Source: Bog-473 sp963787485
Lineage (GTDB): Bacteria > Actinomycetota > Acidimicrobiia > Acidimicrobiales > RAAP-2
NCBI GenBank assembly: GCA_963787485.1
Contig: CAWBDF010000002.1
Span: 496,001 to 560,000, forward strand
Reading direction: 5' to 3'
Length of the DNA stretch: 64,000 nt
Position 1 is the stretch's first letter; every line of letters begins with the position of its first letter. A program made the position numbers and the translations under genes. The notes beneath the pieces were generated by a model that saw only the letters and a list, made by a program, of their open reading frames with translations, made no database searches and was not told where the DNA came from. This document shows, in pieces, positions 34,673 to 43,048 of the stretch.

Positions 34673-35878
34673 TCAGCTGATCGCCGGCGCCGGGCACAGC
34701 AGCGGGGAGAGGGCGCCGATCAGTCGCTCGACGTCGTCGTCGCGGTGCGCGGCGGACAACGTGACGCGCAGCCGGCTCGTCCCCGCCGGCACGGTCGGCG
34801 GTCGGATGGCCGGCACCCACAGGCCCTGCTCGACCAGCCACGCCGACGCTTCGAGCGCCCGCTCCTCTTCTCCTAACACGATGGGGACGATCGGGCTCGG
34901 GTGGTCCGGCGGAGCCAGTCCGGCCTCCGAGACCCGGTCGAGTAGTGCGGCGAGGCGAGCCGTCAGGTCGCGCCCTTCGGCTGAGCACACGATGTGCAAG
35001 GCGGCGAGCGCGGCCGCGGCGTCCGCGGGCGAGGATGCGGTCGAGAATATGTACGGGCGGGCCCGGTTGACCAACAGGTCGACCACGTCGCGGCTGGCGG
35101 CCACGAAGCCGCCCAGGGAGCCCAGCGTCTTCGACAACGTACCCACGCGCACAATCGGTGCAGCGCCCTGGTGGTTCCCAGGCGCTAGCTGGTGAGGCCC
35201 GAGAACGGCATGCGCCTCGTCGAGTACGAGCATGGCCTGGTGGCGGGCGCACAGCACCACCAGGTCGTCGAGCGGCGCCGCGTCACCGTCCATGGAGAAG
35301 ATCGTGTCGGTCACGACGAGTGCGGGCCGGCGCGCTGACGCCGCCACGCCGAGCAGCTCGGCCAGGTGCTCGAGGTCACGGTGGCGGTACACGGTGACCG
35401 ACGCCCCCGAGAGCCTGCAGCCGTCAATGATGCTGGCGTGGTTCAGCTCGTCGGAGAACACGGCGACGTCGGGGCCGGCCAGGGTCGACAACACACCCAG
35501 GTTGGCCGCGAACCCCGTCGGGAAGCACACCGCCGCCTCGGTTCCCTTCCACTCGGCCAACGCGGCCTCCAATTCGGCGTGGACAGGACGGGTGCCGGTA
35601 ACCAGACGGGAGGCTCCGGATCCGGCGCCCCAGCGATCGAGCGCCCGGTGCGCCGCACCCACCACCTCGGGATGAGTACTGAGCCCGAGGTAGTCGTTGG
35701 AGGCGAAGGACACGACCTCTCTCCCGTCGCTCGCTCCCAGCCTGCCGGTGGGCCCGGCGGCGTCGAACACACGAGGTGCCCGCCACCGGCCCTCGGCGAC
35801 GACCCGCTCGAGGTCATCGACGATGCGATCGGACCACCGGCGGGCTCGGTGTTCCTCGTTCGTCCGCTTCTCGTTCAT
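34673..35878 (-). CDS. bioF: 8-amino-7-oxononanoate synthase
   Basis: A 401-residue PLP enzyme that joins pimeloyl-ACP (or -CoA) with L-alanine. SFASNDYLGLSTHPEVVGAA, SGASRLVTGTRPVHAELEAA, DELNHASIIDGCRLSGA and the lysine in GTLSKTLGSLGG, which forms the PLP aldimine, are all present. The ATG at 35878 lies 8 bp from the bioA stop, and family proteins begin close to here; a longer frame up to 35929 would run into bioA. Second gene of the bioA-bioF-bioD operon. Confidence 0.94.
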   Translation of the reverse strand: MNEKRTNEEHRARRWSDRIVDDLERVVAEGRWRAPRVFDAAGPTGRLGASDGREVVSFASNDYLGLSTHPEVVGAAHRALDRWGAGSGASRLVTGTRPVHAELEAALAEWKGTEAAVCFPTGFAANLGVLSTLAGPDVAVFSDELNHASIIDGCRLSGASVTVYRHRDLEHLAELLGVAASARRPALVVTDTIFSMDGDAAPLDDLVVLCARHQAMLVLDEAHAVLGPHQLAPGNHQGAAPIVRVGTLSKTLGSLGGFVAASRDVVDLLVNRARPYIFSTASSPADAAAALAALHIVCSAEGRDLTARLAALLDRVSEAGLAPPDHPSPIVPIVLGEEERALEASAWLVEQGLWVPAIRPPTVPAGTSRLRVTLSAAHRDDDVERLIGALSPLLCPAPAIS

Positions 35879-35885
35879 GTGTTGT

Positions 35886-37223
35886 TCACGGGGTCCTCGC
35901 TGACCGTCGGGCGGTGTCCCGGGCGACATCGGTCAACGCCGCATCGAGCGCGTCGACCATCCGGACGACCTCGCCCGCGGTGATGGTCAGCGGCGGCACG
36001 AGCACGATCACGTCGCCGAGCGGGCGCAGGAGGACCCCGCGGGCCACGGCGCCGGCGCACACCCGACGACCCCACCGCAATCCCGAGGCCGGTGGGGCCA
36101 GCTCCACCGCGGCCATCAGCCCGCGCTGGCGCACCTCGCGCACGCCCGGCCGGCCCGGGCCGAACCGCTCGGAGAGCAGAACGGCCAGCTGGTCTGCCCG
36201 TGCCCGCACGTTGGCCAGGATCTCACCGGACGACAGCAGGCGCAGGTGGGCCAACGCCACCGCAGCGGCCAGGGCATTGCCCCCATAGGAGTGCCCGTGG
36301 TAGAAGGTCCGGGGCCCGAGGTCCGCACCGAGGAAGGCGCCGAAGACCTCGGCGGACGCCACCGTGGCCGACATGGCGAGATACCCGCCCGTCAGTCCCT
36401 TGCCCAGGCACAGCAGGTCGGGATGCAGGCCGCACTGCTCGGAGGCGAACAGAGTCCCGGTCCGCCCGAAACCGGTGGCCACCTCGTCGCAGACGAGTAA
36501 GACGCCGGCCCGGCGGCACGCCTCGCCGATCCGCCGCACGTCGGACGCGGACGCGCACAACATCCCCGACGCCCCTTGGACCAGGGGCTCGAGCACGACC
36601 GCCGCCAGTTCGTCGGCGTGGGCCTCCACCGCGGCGACCGCCTTGGCGGCCCACCCGGGATCCGCGTATCCAGGAGTCCTTCGGACAGGGAAGCACAGCG
36701 GCTCGAACACCGCGCTGAACACCCCGCCGTCGCCGAGCGACAGCGCGCCCATGGTGTCGCCGTGATACGCCTCGCCGAGGGCGAGGAACTGCGTCCGTCC
36801 CGCGACGCCCTGGTTGACCCAGTACTGAAAGGCGATCTTGAGCGCCTGCTCGACTGCCACCGCTCCGTCGGCGGCGAACAGGAAGTGGGGCCGCTCCACG
36901 GGCACCACCTCGGCAAGCGCCTCGGCCAGTTCCACCACCACCGTGTTGCCATTGCCGAGCGTGGTCGAGTGAGCCACCTTGCCCGCCTGGGCGGCGAGCG
37001 CGGCGTCGAGCTCGGGGACGCGGTGCCCGAGCGTGTTCACCCACAGCGACGAGATCGCATCGAGGTAGCGCCGCCCGTCCGTGTCGATGAGCTCTCGACC
37101 TTCGGCCCGCTCAACCACGATCGGCGCGTTGTCGCTGTAGGCAGCCATCTGGGTGAAGCCGTGCCACACCACCCCGGCGTCGCGTTCGACCCAGGTCGGG
37201 GACCTCGGGCCGGTGTCGCTCAC
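35886..37223 (-). CDS. bioA: Adenosylmethionine-8-amino-7-oxononanoate aminotransferase
   Basis: A 445-residue class III aminotransferase that makes 7,8-diaminopelargonate with SAM as amino donor. VVWHGFTQMAAYSDNAPIVV near the N-terminus is a BioA signature, HSTTLGNGNTVVVELAEALA and FFADGAVAVEQALKIAFQYW-like sequence follow, and the PLP lysine lies in LCLGKGLTGGYLAMSATVA. GTG at 37223 is preferred to an ATG at 37313 that would cross the divergent riboflavin synthase. First gene of the operon, 61 bp from that divergent start. Confidence 0.94.
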   Translation of the reverse strand: MSDTGPRSPTWVERDAGVVWHGFTQMAAYSDNAPIVVERAEGRELIDTDGRRYLDAISSLWVNTLGHRVPELDAALAAQAGKVAHSTTLGNGNTVVVELAEALAEVVPVERPHFLFAADGAVAVEQALKIAFQYWVNQGVAGRTQFLALGEAYHGDTMGALSLGDGGVFSAVFEPLCFPVRRTPGYADPGWAAKAVAAVEAHADELAAVVLEPLVQGASGMLCASASDVRRIGEACRRAGVLLVCDEVATGFGRTGTLFASEQCGLHPDLLCLGKGLTGGYLAMSATVASAEVFGAFLGADLGPRTFYHGHSYGGNALAAAVALAHLRLLSSGEILANVRARADQLAVLLSERFGPGRPGVREVRQRGLMAAVELAPPASGLRWGRRVCAGAVARGVLLRPLGDVIVLVPPLTITAGEVVRMVDALDAALTDVARDTARRSARTP

Positions 37224-37284
37224 CGGGCAATTCTGGACCCCCGTGCCCGGTCCGGCCAATGGACTCGCCGCGCGAGAATGGATC

Positions 37285-37761
37285 ATGGACCGGATCGGCG
37301 TCGTCGACACCATGTTCGCCCGCTACGACATGGGAGCCGAAGCCCTCGACGAGCTGGCCTCCTGTCCGGGCCACGGCACCCGGTTCACCACCCTGCGGCG
37401 CACCGTGCCCGGCTTCAAGGACTTGGCCGTGGCGGCGAAGAAGCTGATCGAAGAGGACGGGTGCCGGATCGTCGTGGCCCTTGGGATGCCGGGCAAAGCG
37501 AAGATCGACAAGGTCTGCGCCCACGAGGCCTCGACGGGGATCATGATGGCCCAGCTCATGACGAACACCCCCATTTTGGAGGTGTTCGTGCACGAGGACG
37601 AGGCCGACGATCCCGCCACGCTGGCCATGGTGTTCAAGAACCGCTCGCGGGACCACGCCCGCAACGCCTTTCTCATGCTCTACGAACCCGAGCAGCTCAC
37701 GGCCCGTGCCGGTCAGGGCATCCGCCAGGGGTTCGCCCACGCGGGGCCGCTCGAGTCGTAG
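37285..37761 (+). CDS. ribC: Archaeal-type riboflavin synthase
   Basis: A 158-residue protein that matches the archaeal riboflavin synthase, a paralogue of lumazine synthase and unrelated to the two-domain bacterial enzyme. Key segments: GVVDTMFARYDMG at the start, RRTVPGFKDLAVAAKKLIEE, ALGMPGKAKIDKVCAHEAST, MMAQLMTNTPILEVFVHEDE, and GIRQGFAHAGPL at the end. It turns two molecules of 6,7-dimethyl-8-ribityllumazine into riboflavin. ATG at 37285 lies 61 bp from the divergent bioA start. No other riboflavin genes are near it. This type is rare in bacteria, so the call is notable but well supported. Confidence 0.85.
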   Translation: MDRIGVVDTMFARYDMGAEALDELASCPGHGTRFTTLRRTVPGFKDLAVAAKKLIEEDGCRIVVALGMPGKAKIDKVCAHEASTGIMMAQLMTNTPILEVFVHEDEADDPATLAMVFKNRSRDHARNAFLMLYEPEQLTARAGQGIRQGFAHAGPLES

Positions 37762-37822
37762 GCCAAACATCCCATCGACGCGCGGAGCGGGCTGAGTCGC
37801 GCCACGGTACGGTGTCCTGCGC

Positions 37823-38308
37823 GTGGGGACCCGGGTCGAGGCGGCAGACGGTGACGGCGAACTGACTCACGTGTGGCGCGTGCCGGCATCGGTGCGCAAG
37901 TTGGCCGTCGTCATCTTCGTGATGTTCGTCGCCTTCGCCGCCATCCTGACGGCCATCGGAATCACGGTGCCGGGCACCCTGTGCCTCTGGTTGCTGGTCT
38001 TGCTCATCCTGCTCACCGTCTGGCGCTGGTACCTCCTGCCCTACATCGGGCTGGCCCACGACGCCTTGGTGGTCCAGGGCGCGTTCGTCCAGCGCTCAGC
38101 CCGGTACGCCGACATCCGCGACGCCAGGCCCGGGATGTACGGCCTGCGTATCGAGACGACCGGCGAAGGATCGATGCGGGCCTGGGCCGTCCAGAAGTCG
38201 CAGCTCTCCGAATGGCGAGGTCGGGACACGCTTGCCGACATCATCGCCGCCGAGATCATGGTGCGGGCCGCTCACGCCACGGCTGACGATGACGACCTGA
38301 CGACCTGA
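37823..38308 (+). CDS. Membrane-anchored PH-like domain protein
   Basis: A 161-residue protein starting at GTG. Two membrane spans lie together at about residues 28-65 (LAVVIFVMFVAFAAILTAIG and LCLWLLVLLILLTVWRWYLL). The cytosolic remainder, YIGLAHDALVVQGAFVQRSA through IRDARPGMYGLRIETTG, looks like the bacterial PH-like (YdbS/PH_6) fold. These proteins have no fixed function; some are linked to envelope stress. It is 61 bp after ribC. Its stop codon (38306-38308) lies inside an 8-bp tandem repeat. Confidence 0.7.
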   Translation: MGTRVEAADGDGELTHVWRVPASVRKLAVVIFVMFVAFAAILTAIGITVPGTLCLWLLVLLILLTVWRWYLLPYIGLAHDALVVQGAFVQRSARYADIRDARPGMYGLRIETTGEGSMRAWAVQKSQLSEWRGRDTLADIIAAEIMVRAAHATADDDDLTT

Positions 38309-38334
38309 CGGTCTGACGGTCTGACGGCCTGACG
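38295..38334. repeat. 8-bp tandem repeat, five copies, covering a stop codon
   Basis: ACCTGACG, ACCTGACG, GTCTGACG, GTCTGACG and GCCTGACG follow without gap from 38295. Each copy has CTGACG with a TGA; the PH-like protein gene ends in the second one. Confidence 0.85.
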
Positions 38335-38423
38335 GTTGTCACGATGCGGAGGACTTCGGCCGTGCTGCGGCCGGGCACACGCAGCGCGTCCCGGGTGGTC
38401 GTGAGGGTATTCGCGGATCCGTC

Positions 38424-39017
38424 ATGCCCATCGGACACAATGCCGACATGACGCTCTGCGCCGTCGAGCCGCTGGCGCCCCATCCCGGGGGCGACAGCGC
38501 TGCCCCGATCTCCTCCCCCGTGGTCGAGGTGCGGATCAGTGCGCGCCGCAAGAAGACGTCCGAGGCCCGGTGGGTGGGCGATCGGATCGTGGTGTGCGTG
38601 CCATCGCATCTGAGCGACGACACCCGCCGGAGGACCGTCGACTGGCTCGTTGGCCGACTGCTCGAGCGTCACCGCCCCCAGGCGACCATGGGCGACCACG
38701 AGCTCCTGCAGCACGCCGTCGCGTTGAGTGACCGTTACCTGGTCGGCGCCCGGCCCGAATCGGTTCGCTGGGTCACGAACCAGTCGGCGCGGTGGGGGTC
38801 GTGCTCGTACTCATCGCGCCGCATCAGGGTCTCGCACCGGCTCCAGACTGTGCCCGCCTGGGTGCTCGATTCGGTGCTCGTTCACGAGGTGGCCCACCTC
38901 TCGCACCCGGACCACTCCGCGGCCTTTCACCGGTTGGCGTCTCGTTACCCGCACCACGACGAGGCGGCCACCTTCTTGGCCGGCTACGGCCTGGGACTGG
39001 CCAACACCCACGCGTGA
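38424..39017 (+). CDS. YgjP-like (DUF45) zinc metallopeptidase domain protein
   Basis: A 197-residue protein of the YgjP/DUF45 (WLM-like) group. The active-site motif is HEVAH in VLDSVLVHEVAHLSHPDHSA, with RWGSCSYSSRRIRVSHRLQT before it, the usual WGSC strand. In this group the zinc helix HExxH is followed by a further His, here probably H in SHPDHS or in PHHDE. Substrate and role are not known; it may process proteins or peptides in the cytoplasm. ATG at 38424 or 38448 are both possible starts. It converges on the sugar isomerase gene across 49 bp. Confidence 0.82.
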   Translation: MPIGHNADMTLCAVEPLAPHPGGDSAAPISSPVVEVRISARRKKTSEARWVGDRIVVCVPSHLSDDTRRRTVDWLVGRLLERHRPQATMGDHELLQHAVALSDRYLVGARPESVRWVTNQSARWGSCSYSSRRIRVSHRLQTVPAWVLDSVLVHEVAHLSHPDHSAAFHRLASRYPHHDEAATFLAGYGLGLANTHA

Positions 39018-39066
39018 TCCAACGGGTGGGATCCGACCCGAGCGCGACGACGTTTCGGGCCCGCGA

Positions 39067-40278
39067 CTACGCCCCGCGTGCGGCCTCGTGCGACTCCTCG
39101 ACGGCCGGGACCGGACCAGGATCGACGCCCTCTCGAGCGGCCAGGTGCAGCGAGACCAGCTCGCCCAAGAGCGCCAGGTCCAACAGTTGCGCCAGGTCGT
39201 CCTCACCCGTGGCGTGCACCTCGAGCACATCGGCCATGACCTCGTCGGTCGCCTGACGCACGCTGGCGAAGAGGGCAGCCAGGGCCGGGGCTTCATCGGC
39301 CCGCTGCAACAGCACCAGTGAGACGACCTGCCGGGTGACGTCGCCGCCCTGCCCCCACCCCGACACCTCGTCGTGGCTGACCGCGGGGAGGACCCCGGCG
39401 AACGCCGGGGCCTTGGCGTTCAGGTTCACACGGGACTTCCACCATCGGGCCGCCACGGATCCGACTCCCTCGGCGCCGTAGACCACGGGGATCGTTCGCC
39501 CCAGGCGCCTGGCCAGCTCGGCCGGGAGCCCACCCGAGGCCAGGTAGTGGTCACGCCGGCGGGCCAGCGACGACGCGGCGGCCTCCACCGCGGGCGCGGG
39601 GTCGGGGACCAGGCCAGCGAGGGCGAGGATCGCCAGCACGGCGAGGACATCGGCGGCCAGCGCCCCCACCGTTCGCGGCCCGGGTTGTCCGGGTTGTGCT
39701 GGCTGTCCGGGTTGGCCGGGTTGCCTGGCGGGTCCGCCCGTAGCGAGCGGGCACCACGAGAACCCCACCTCCTCGGCCAGCGTGGCCAAGGGCGACCCGG
39801 CGTCGCCCCCGACCGAGACGACCCGCGCCCCCCTTGACGCCGCCTCCGAGGCCGCCGACAGGACCTCTTCGGTGTCACCCCGGCACGACAAGGCAACGAA
39901 CAGGGTGCGCTCGTCGACGAAGAGCGGGACCGACGAATCCTCTCCCACCCAGAACGGCACCGCCAGGTGGGGCGCACAGAGCGCGGCCGCCCCCCGTGCC
40001 GCGATGGCGTCGGTGCCGAGCCCGCAGGCGGCCACCGCGCGCAGGTCCGGTGGTTCAAGCCCGGCTCCCTTCGAGCGTCCTGTCGCGAGCGCTGCCGACT
40101 CGGTGAGCGCCCGGCGCGCTCCGTCGAGCAACCCCGGCATCTGCTCGGGCAATGCCCACGCCGCCCGCCACAGTCCGAGAGAGTCGAGCGGGTCGATCGC
40201 GCCGGACGGACGCGGCGAGTCTGGCGAGTTGGGCAAATTGAACGGTCCCCGCGGGTCGTCCGCTCCAGGACCGCTCAC
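39067..40278 (-). CDS. SIS domain protein, phosphoglucose/phosphomannose isomerase type
   Basis: A 403-residue protein with two SIS-type halves. The first includes ALCAPHLAVPFWVGEDSSVP and LFVALSCRGDTEEVLSAASE, the usual sugar-phosphate loop with SxxGxT-like CRGDTEE; the second VVYGAEGVGSVAARWWKSRV and LNLNAKAPAF-like NLNAKAPAFAGVLPAVSHDE, a signature of bifunctional Pgi/Pmi enzymes. It would interconvert fructose 6-phosphate with glucose or mannose 6-phosphate. Between the halves a Gln/Pro/Gly repeat (QPGQPGQPAQPGQPGP) has been inserted. The start overlaps the Trm112-like gene (GTGA), downstream of manB; together they form a tight operon as in mycobacteria. Confidence 0.83.
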   Translation of the reverse strand: MSGPGADDPRGPFNLPNSPDSPRPSGAIDPLDSLGLWRAAWALPEQMPGLLDGARRALTESAALATGRSKGAGLEPPDLRAVAACGLGTDAIAARGAAALCAPHLAVPFWVGEDSSVPLFVDERTLFVALSCRGDTEEVLSAASEAASRGARVVSVGGDAGSPLATLAEEVGFSWCPLATGGPARQPGQPGQPAQPGQPGPRTVGALAADVLAVLAILALAGLVPDPAPAVEAAASSLARRRDHYLASGGLPAELARRLGRTIPVVYGAEGVGSVAARWWKSRVNLNAKAPAFAGVLPAVSHDEVSGWGQGGDVTRQVVSLVLLQRADEAPALAALFASVRQATDEVMADVLEVHATGEDDLAQLLDLALLGELVSLHLAAREGVDPGPVPAVEESHEAARGA

Positions 40279-40529
40279 CCGCCGGCGGGTTCGGGATCCG
40301 GCCCCGTGGACCGCACGCCGGAGTCCGCCGCCTTGGCCATCAGTCGCGCGTGCTCGGAGTCGGAGACCTCAGCGGCCTCGTCAGCGAGGAGCACCGGAAT
40401 GCCGTCGGCCACGGTGTAGCGCTTGTGCAGGCGAGGGTTGTAGAGGATCCCTTCGTCCTCGAACCACAGCAGCGGGCCCTTGTCGATCGGGCAGGCCAGG
40501 ACGTCGAGCAGGAAGGGGTCGAGGCTCAT
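40275..40529 (-). CDS. Trm112-like (UPF0434) small zinc-ribbon-type protein
   Basis: An 84-residue protein opening MSLDPFLLDVLACPIDKGPL, with YNPRLHKRYTVADGIPVLLA in the middle. This is the Trm112/YcaR pattern, a small beta-fold that in eukaryotes activates methyltransferases; in bacteria the role is unclear. Only one cysteine of the usual zinc set remains (ACPI). Its ATG overlaps the manB stop (ATGA, 40526-40529) and its stop overlaps the SIS isomerase start, so three proteins are translationally coupled. Confidence 0.88.
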   Translation of the reverse strand: MSLDPFLLDVLACPIDKGPLLWFEDEGILYNPRLHKRYTVADGIPVLLADEAAEVSDSEHARLMAKAADSGVRSTGPDPEPAGG

Positions 40530-41917
40530 GGCGGTGCTCCGGCATAGGTGCGGATCAGCTCCTGCACGGCCGCGACGTGCTCGGCGCACGCCTGGGGTGT
40601 GCGCGCTTCCACGTTGAGCCGGAGCAAGGGCTCGGTGTTCGACGGCCGGACGTTGTACCACCAGTCGGCGTGCTCCACGGTGAGGCCATCGAGGAGATCG
40701 ACGGAGGCGCCGGCGGCCCGCTCGTGGTCGGCCAGCGCCGCCACGGTGTCGGTCGGACTGGACACCTCGGTGTTGATCTCGCCGGAGTCGGCGTAGCGCT
40801 GGTAGGGCCGGAGCATCTCGGACAGCCGTCGATCGCTCTGGCTCAAGAGCTCCAGGACCACCATCGCCGTGATGATGCCCGAGTCAGCCCGGAAGTTGTC
40901 CCGGTAGTAGTAGTGACCGGAGTGCTCGCCGCCGAAGACCGCACCCGTCTCGGCCATCACCTGCTTGATGATGGAGTGGCCCACCCGTGTCCGCACCGCC
41001 GTCCCGCCCATCTCGACGATGGTCTCGGGCACCACGTGCGAGCAGATCAGGTTGTACAAGATGGTCTCGCCCGGATGCTTGGTCAACATGGACGCGGCCA
41101 CCAACGCGGTAGTGAGCGATCCCGACACGGGCTCGGCCTTCTCGTCGACCAGGAAGACGCGGTCGGCGTCGCCGTCGAAAGCGAGGCCGATGTCGGCCCC
41201 TTGGTCCACTACGGCCTGCTTCAAGGCGACCAGGTTCTCGGGTTGGATCGGGTCGGCCGGGTGGTTCGGAAAGGATCCGTCCAGCTCCGGGTAGAGAACG
41301 TCGATGGAGAAGGGCAGCCGCTCGAAGACGATCGGGACGACCAGGCCGCCCATGCCGTTGGCCACGTCTGCGACCACCTTGAGCGGGCGCAAGGAGGCCA
41401 GGTCGACGAATGACACCACGTGCTGGGCCCAGACCTCGAGGAGATCGAGCTGGCGCCAGCCTCCCGTGAGAGGCGGCAGTGCTTCGCCCGACAAGGCCTC
41501 GGCCTCGGCCCGGATGTCGTCGAGACCCGTGTCGCCGCCGACGGGACGTGCCCCGGAGAGGCAGAGCTTGAGGCCGTTGTACTGCGCCGGGTTGTGCGAG
41601 GCGGTGAACATGGCGCCGGGCGCGTCGAGGTGGCCAGAGGCGAAGTACAAGAAGTCGGTGGAGGCCATCCCGAGGTCGGTGACCATCGCGCCCTCGGCCC
41701 GCACTCCCTCGGAGAAGGCAGCCGAAAGCTCGACACCCGACGCCCGCATGTCGCGGGCCACGAGGACCTCGGGGGTGCCGGCGAAACGGGCGAAGGCCCG
41801 GCCGATGGAACGGCACATGTCCGCGTCGAGCTGATCGGGCACGGTGCCTCGGACGTCGTAGGCCTTGAAGACCCGGCGCATCCTGCTCGTGGGCTCCGTG
41901 GTGCTCGTCGGGCTCAT
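40526..41917 (-). CDS. manB: Phosphomannomutase/phosphoglucomutase
   Basis: A 463-residue alpha-D-phosphohexomutase. All four domain markers are seen: the phosphoserine loop FTASHNPAQYNGLK, the metal loop AFDGDADRVFLVDE, the sugar-specificity loop FGGEHSGHYYYRDN and the phosphate-binding NVRPSNTEPLLRL. The GEHSGHYYYRD loop fits phosphomannomutase. It interconverts mannose 6-phosphate and mannose 1-phosphate for GDP-mannose. The ATG at 41917 gives the family length. First gene in the manB, Trm112-like, SIS isomerase operon. Confidence 0.93.
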   Translation of the reverse strand: MSPTSTTEPTSRMRRVFKAYDVRGTVPDQLDADMCRSIGRAFARFAGTPEVLVARDMRASGVELSAAFSEGVRAEGAMVTDLGMASTDFLYFASGHLDAPGAMFTASHNPAQYNGLKLCLSGARPVGGDTGLDDIRAEAEALSGEALPPLTGGWRQLDLLEVWAQHVVSFVDLASLRPLKVVADVANGMGGLVVPIVFERLPFSIDVLYPELDGSFPNHPADPIQPENLVALKQAVVDQGADIGLAFDGDADRVFLVDEKAEPVSGSLTTALVAASMLTKHPGETILYNLICSHVVPETIVEMGGTAVRTRVGHSIIKQVMAETGAVFGGEHSGHYYYRDNFRADSGIITAMVVLELLSQSDRRLSEMLRPYQRYADSGEINTEVSSPTDTVAALADHERAAGASVDLLDGLTVEHADWWYNVRPSNTEPLLRLNVEARTPQACAEHVAAVQELIRTYAGAPP

Positions 41918-41955
41918 GGGGCCCAACCATAGGGGGCGGATGGCGTCGCCTGAAC

Positions 41956-42918
41956 TCAGCGCACCATCCCGCTGCTCGAGAGGGCGATGGCCAAAATGGC
42001 CCAGAAGTTGAACGAGGCGTGCGCCACCATGTTCATCCCCAGACGTCCCGTCCGGTACGACACGGCGGCGAGCACGGCGCCGAAGGTGGCCAGCCCGGCC
42101 AGCTGCACCCACTCCCCGTGGGCCAGTCCGAAGAGAAGCCCGTCGATGATCACCGCCACCACGACTCCGGCGGCACGGGCGCGGCCGGCCTCCCGCAGCG
42201 GCGAGCACAACCGCACCAAGGCTTTGAGCAGTAGGCCTCGGAAGAACAACTCCTCCATGAAGGGAGCCACCAGCACGGTCGCCAGCGCGATCACCACGAA
42301 TCCACCGCCGTGCGCCCCCCCGGTGAGGCGCTGTGAGGGCGCGTTGAAGTCGTGGATGTGGCGTTGGAACGGGGCGTACATGAGCGCCACCACGACCTGC
42401 CCACCCAGACCGATGGCGATGCCGACCAGGTCGATGGGCCGGAAGCGCAAACCGAGGTCGCGCACGAAGTGGCGCGTGCCCTGCGTGCGGCTGGCCAGCC
42501 AGGGCGCCCCGACGAAACCGATCCACAGGCCGAGCAGGGTGGAGACCACGTACCACTCGGGCGGGACCGCCTGGGTGGCGATCGACTGCATCTCCGACGC
42601 CGTCTTGCCCTCGATGGCGCCGGCCACCAGTCCGAAGATGAGCGCGGCGATCTGGCCCACCACGAACCCCACCGCGGCGTACACGAGCCAGACCCAGGCC
42701 TGGCGCTTGGTCTGCGGAGGGACCCAGGGCGTATCGAGGAACGGGCCGTCGGAGGGCTCCGATCCGGCCATGCCGTGGGTGGCGGCAGTTGGACCGGGGG
42801 GCGGCCGGCCCCAACGCAGCCATTCGGCCGGTACGTACCCGGCCGGGATCGGGCCCGGAGGCTCCGGTGGAGGTGGGACCGGACGCACCGGCGCGCCACC
42901 GGGCTCGGTGTCGGTCAT
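41956..42918 (-). CDS. CPBP family intramembrane metalloprotease
   Basis: A 320-residue membrane protein. The CPBP (Abi/CAAX-like) motifs are intact: MEELFFRGLLLKALVRL (EExxxR), GLLFGLAHGEW (FxxxH), and MNMVAHASFNFWA (HxxxN/B). Seven or so spans follow a proline-rich cytoplasmic N-terminus of about 85 residues (PVRPVPPPPEPPGP). Family members cut membrane-bound peptides or prenylated proteins; target unknown. ATG at 42918 is taken over one at 42942. It diverges from ftsH over 130 bp and lies 38 bp upstream of manB, so it may be the first gene of that operon. Confidence 0.88.
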   Translation of the reverse strand: MTDTEPGGAPVRPVPPPPEPPGPIPAGYVPAEWLRWGRPPPGPTAATHGMAGSEPSDGPFLDTPWVPPQTKRQAWVWLVYAAVGFVVGQIAALIFGLVAGAIEGKTASEMQSIATQAVPPEWYVVSTLLGLWIGFVGAPWLASRTQGTRHFVRDLGLRFRPIDLVGIAIGLGGQVVVALMYAPFQRHIHDFNAPSQRLTGGAHGGGFVVIALATVLVAPFMEELFFRGLLLKALVRLCSPLREAGRARAAGVVVAVIIDGLLFGLAHGEWVQLAGLATFGAVLAAVSYRTGRLGMNMVAHASFNFWAILAIALSSSGMVR

Positions 42919-43048
42919 CGTTGAGACGATACCGGCGCCCACGGGGCCGCCACCGGCAGCGGAGACGAGCCTGACGTCGAGCCGAGGGACAGGCGGTCCC
43001 CAGCGGGGCGGTTACCGTCGCACAGGTGCGGCGCCTAGCATTGAAAGG

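Noticed and set aside
39690..39735. Tandem repeat inside the sugar isomerase gene as a separate element
   Set aside because: It encodes the in-frame linker QPGQPGQPAQPGQPG and is better described as part of that protein.
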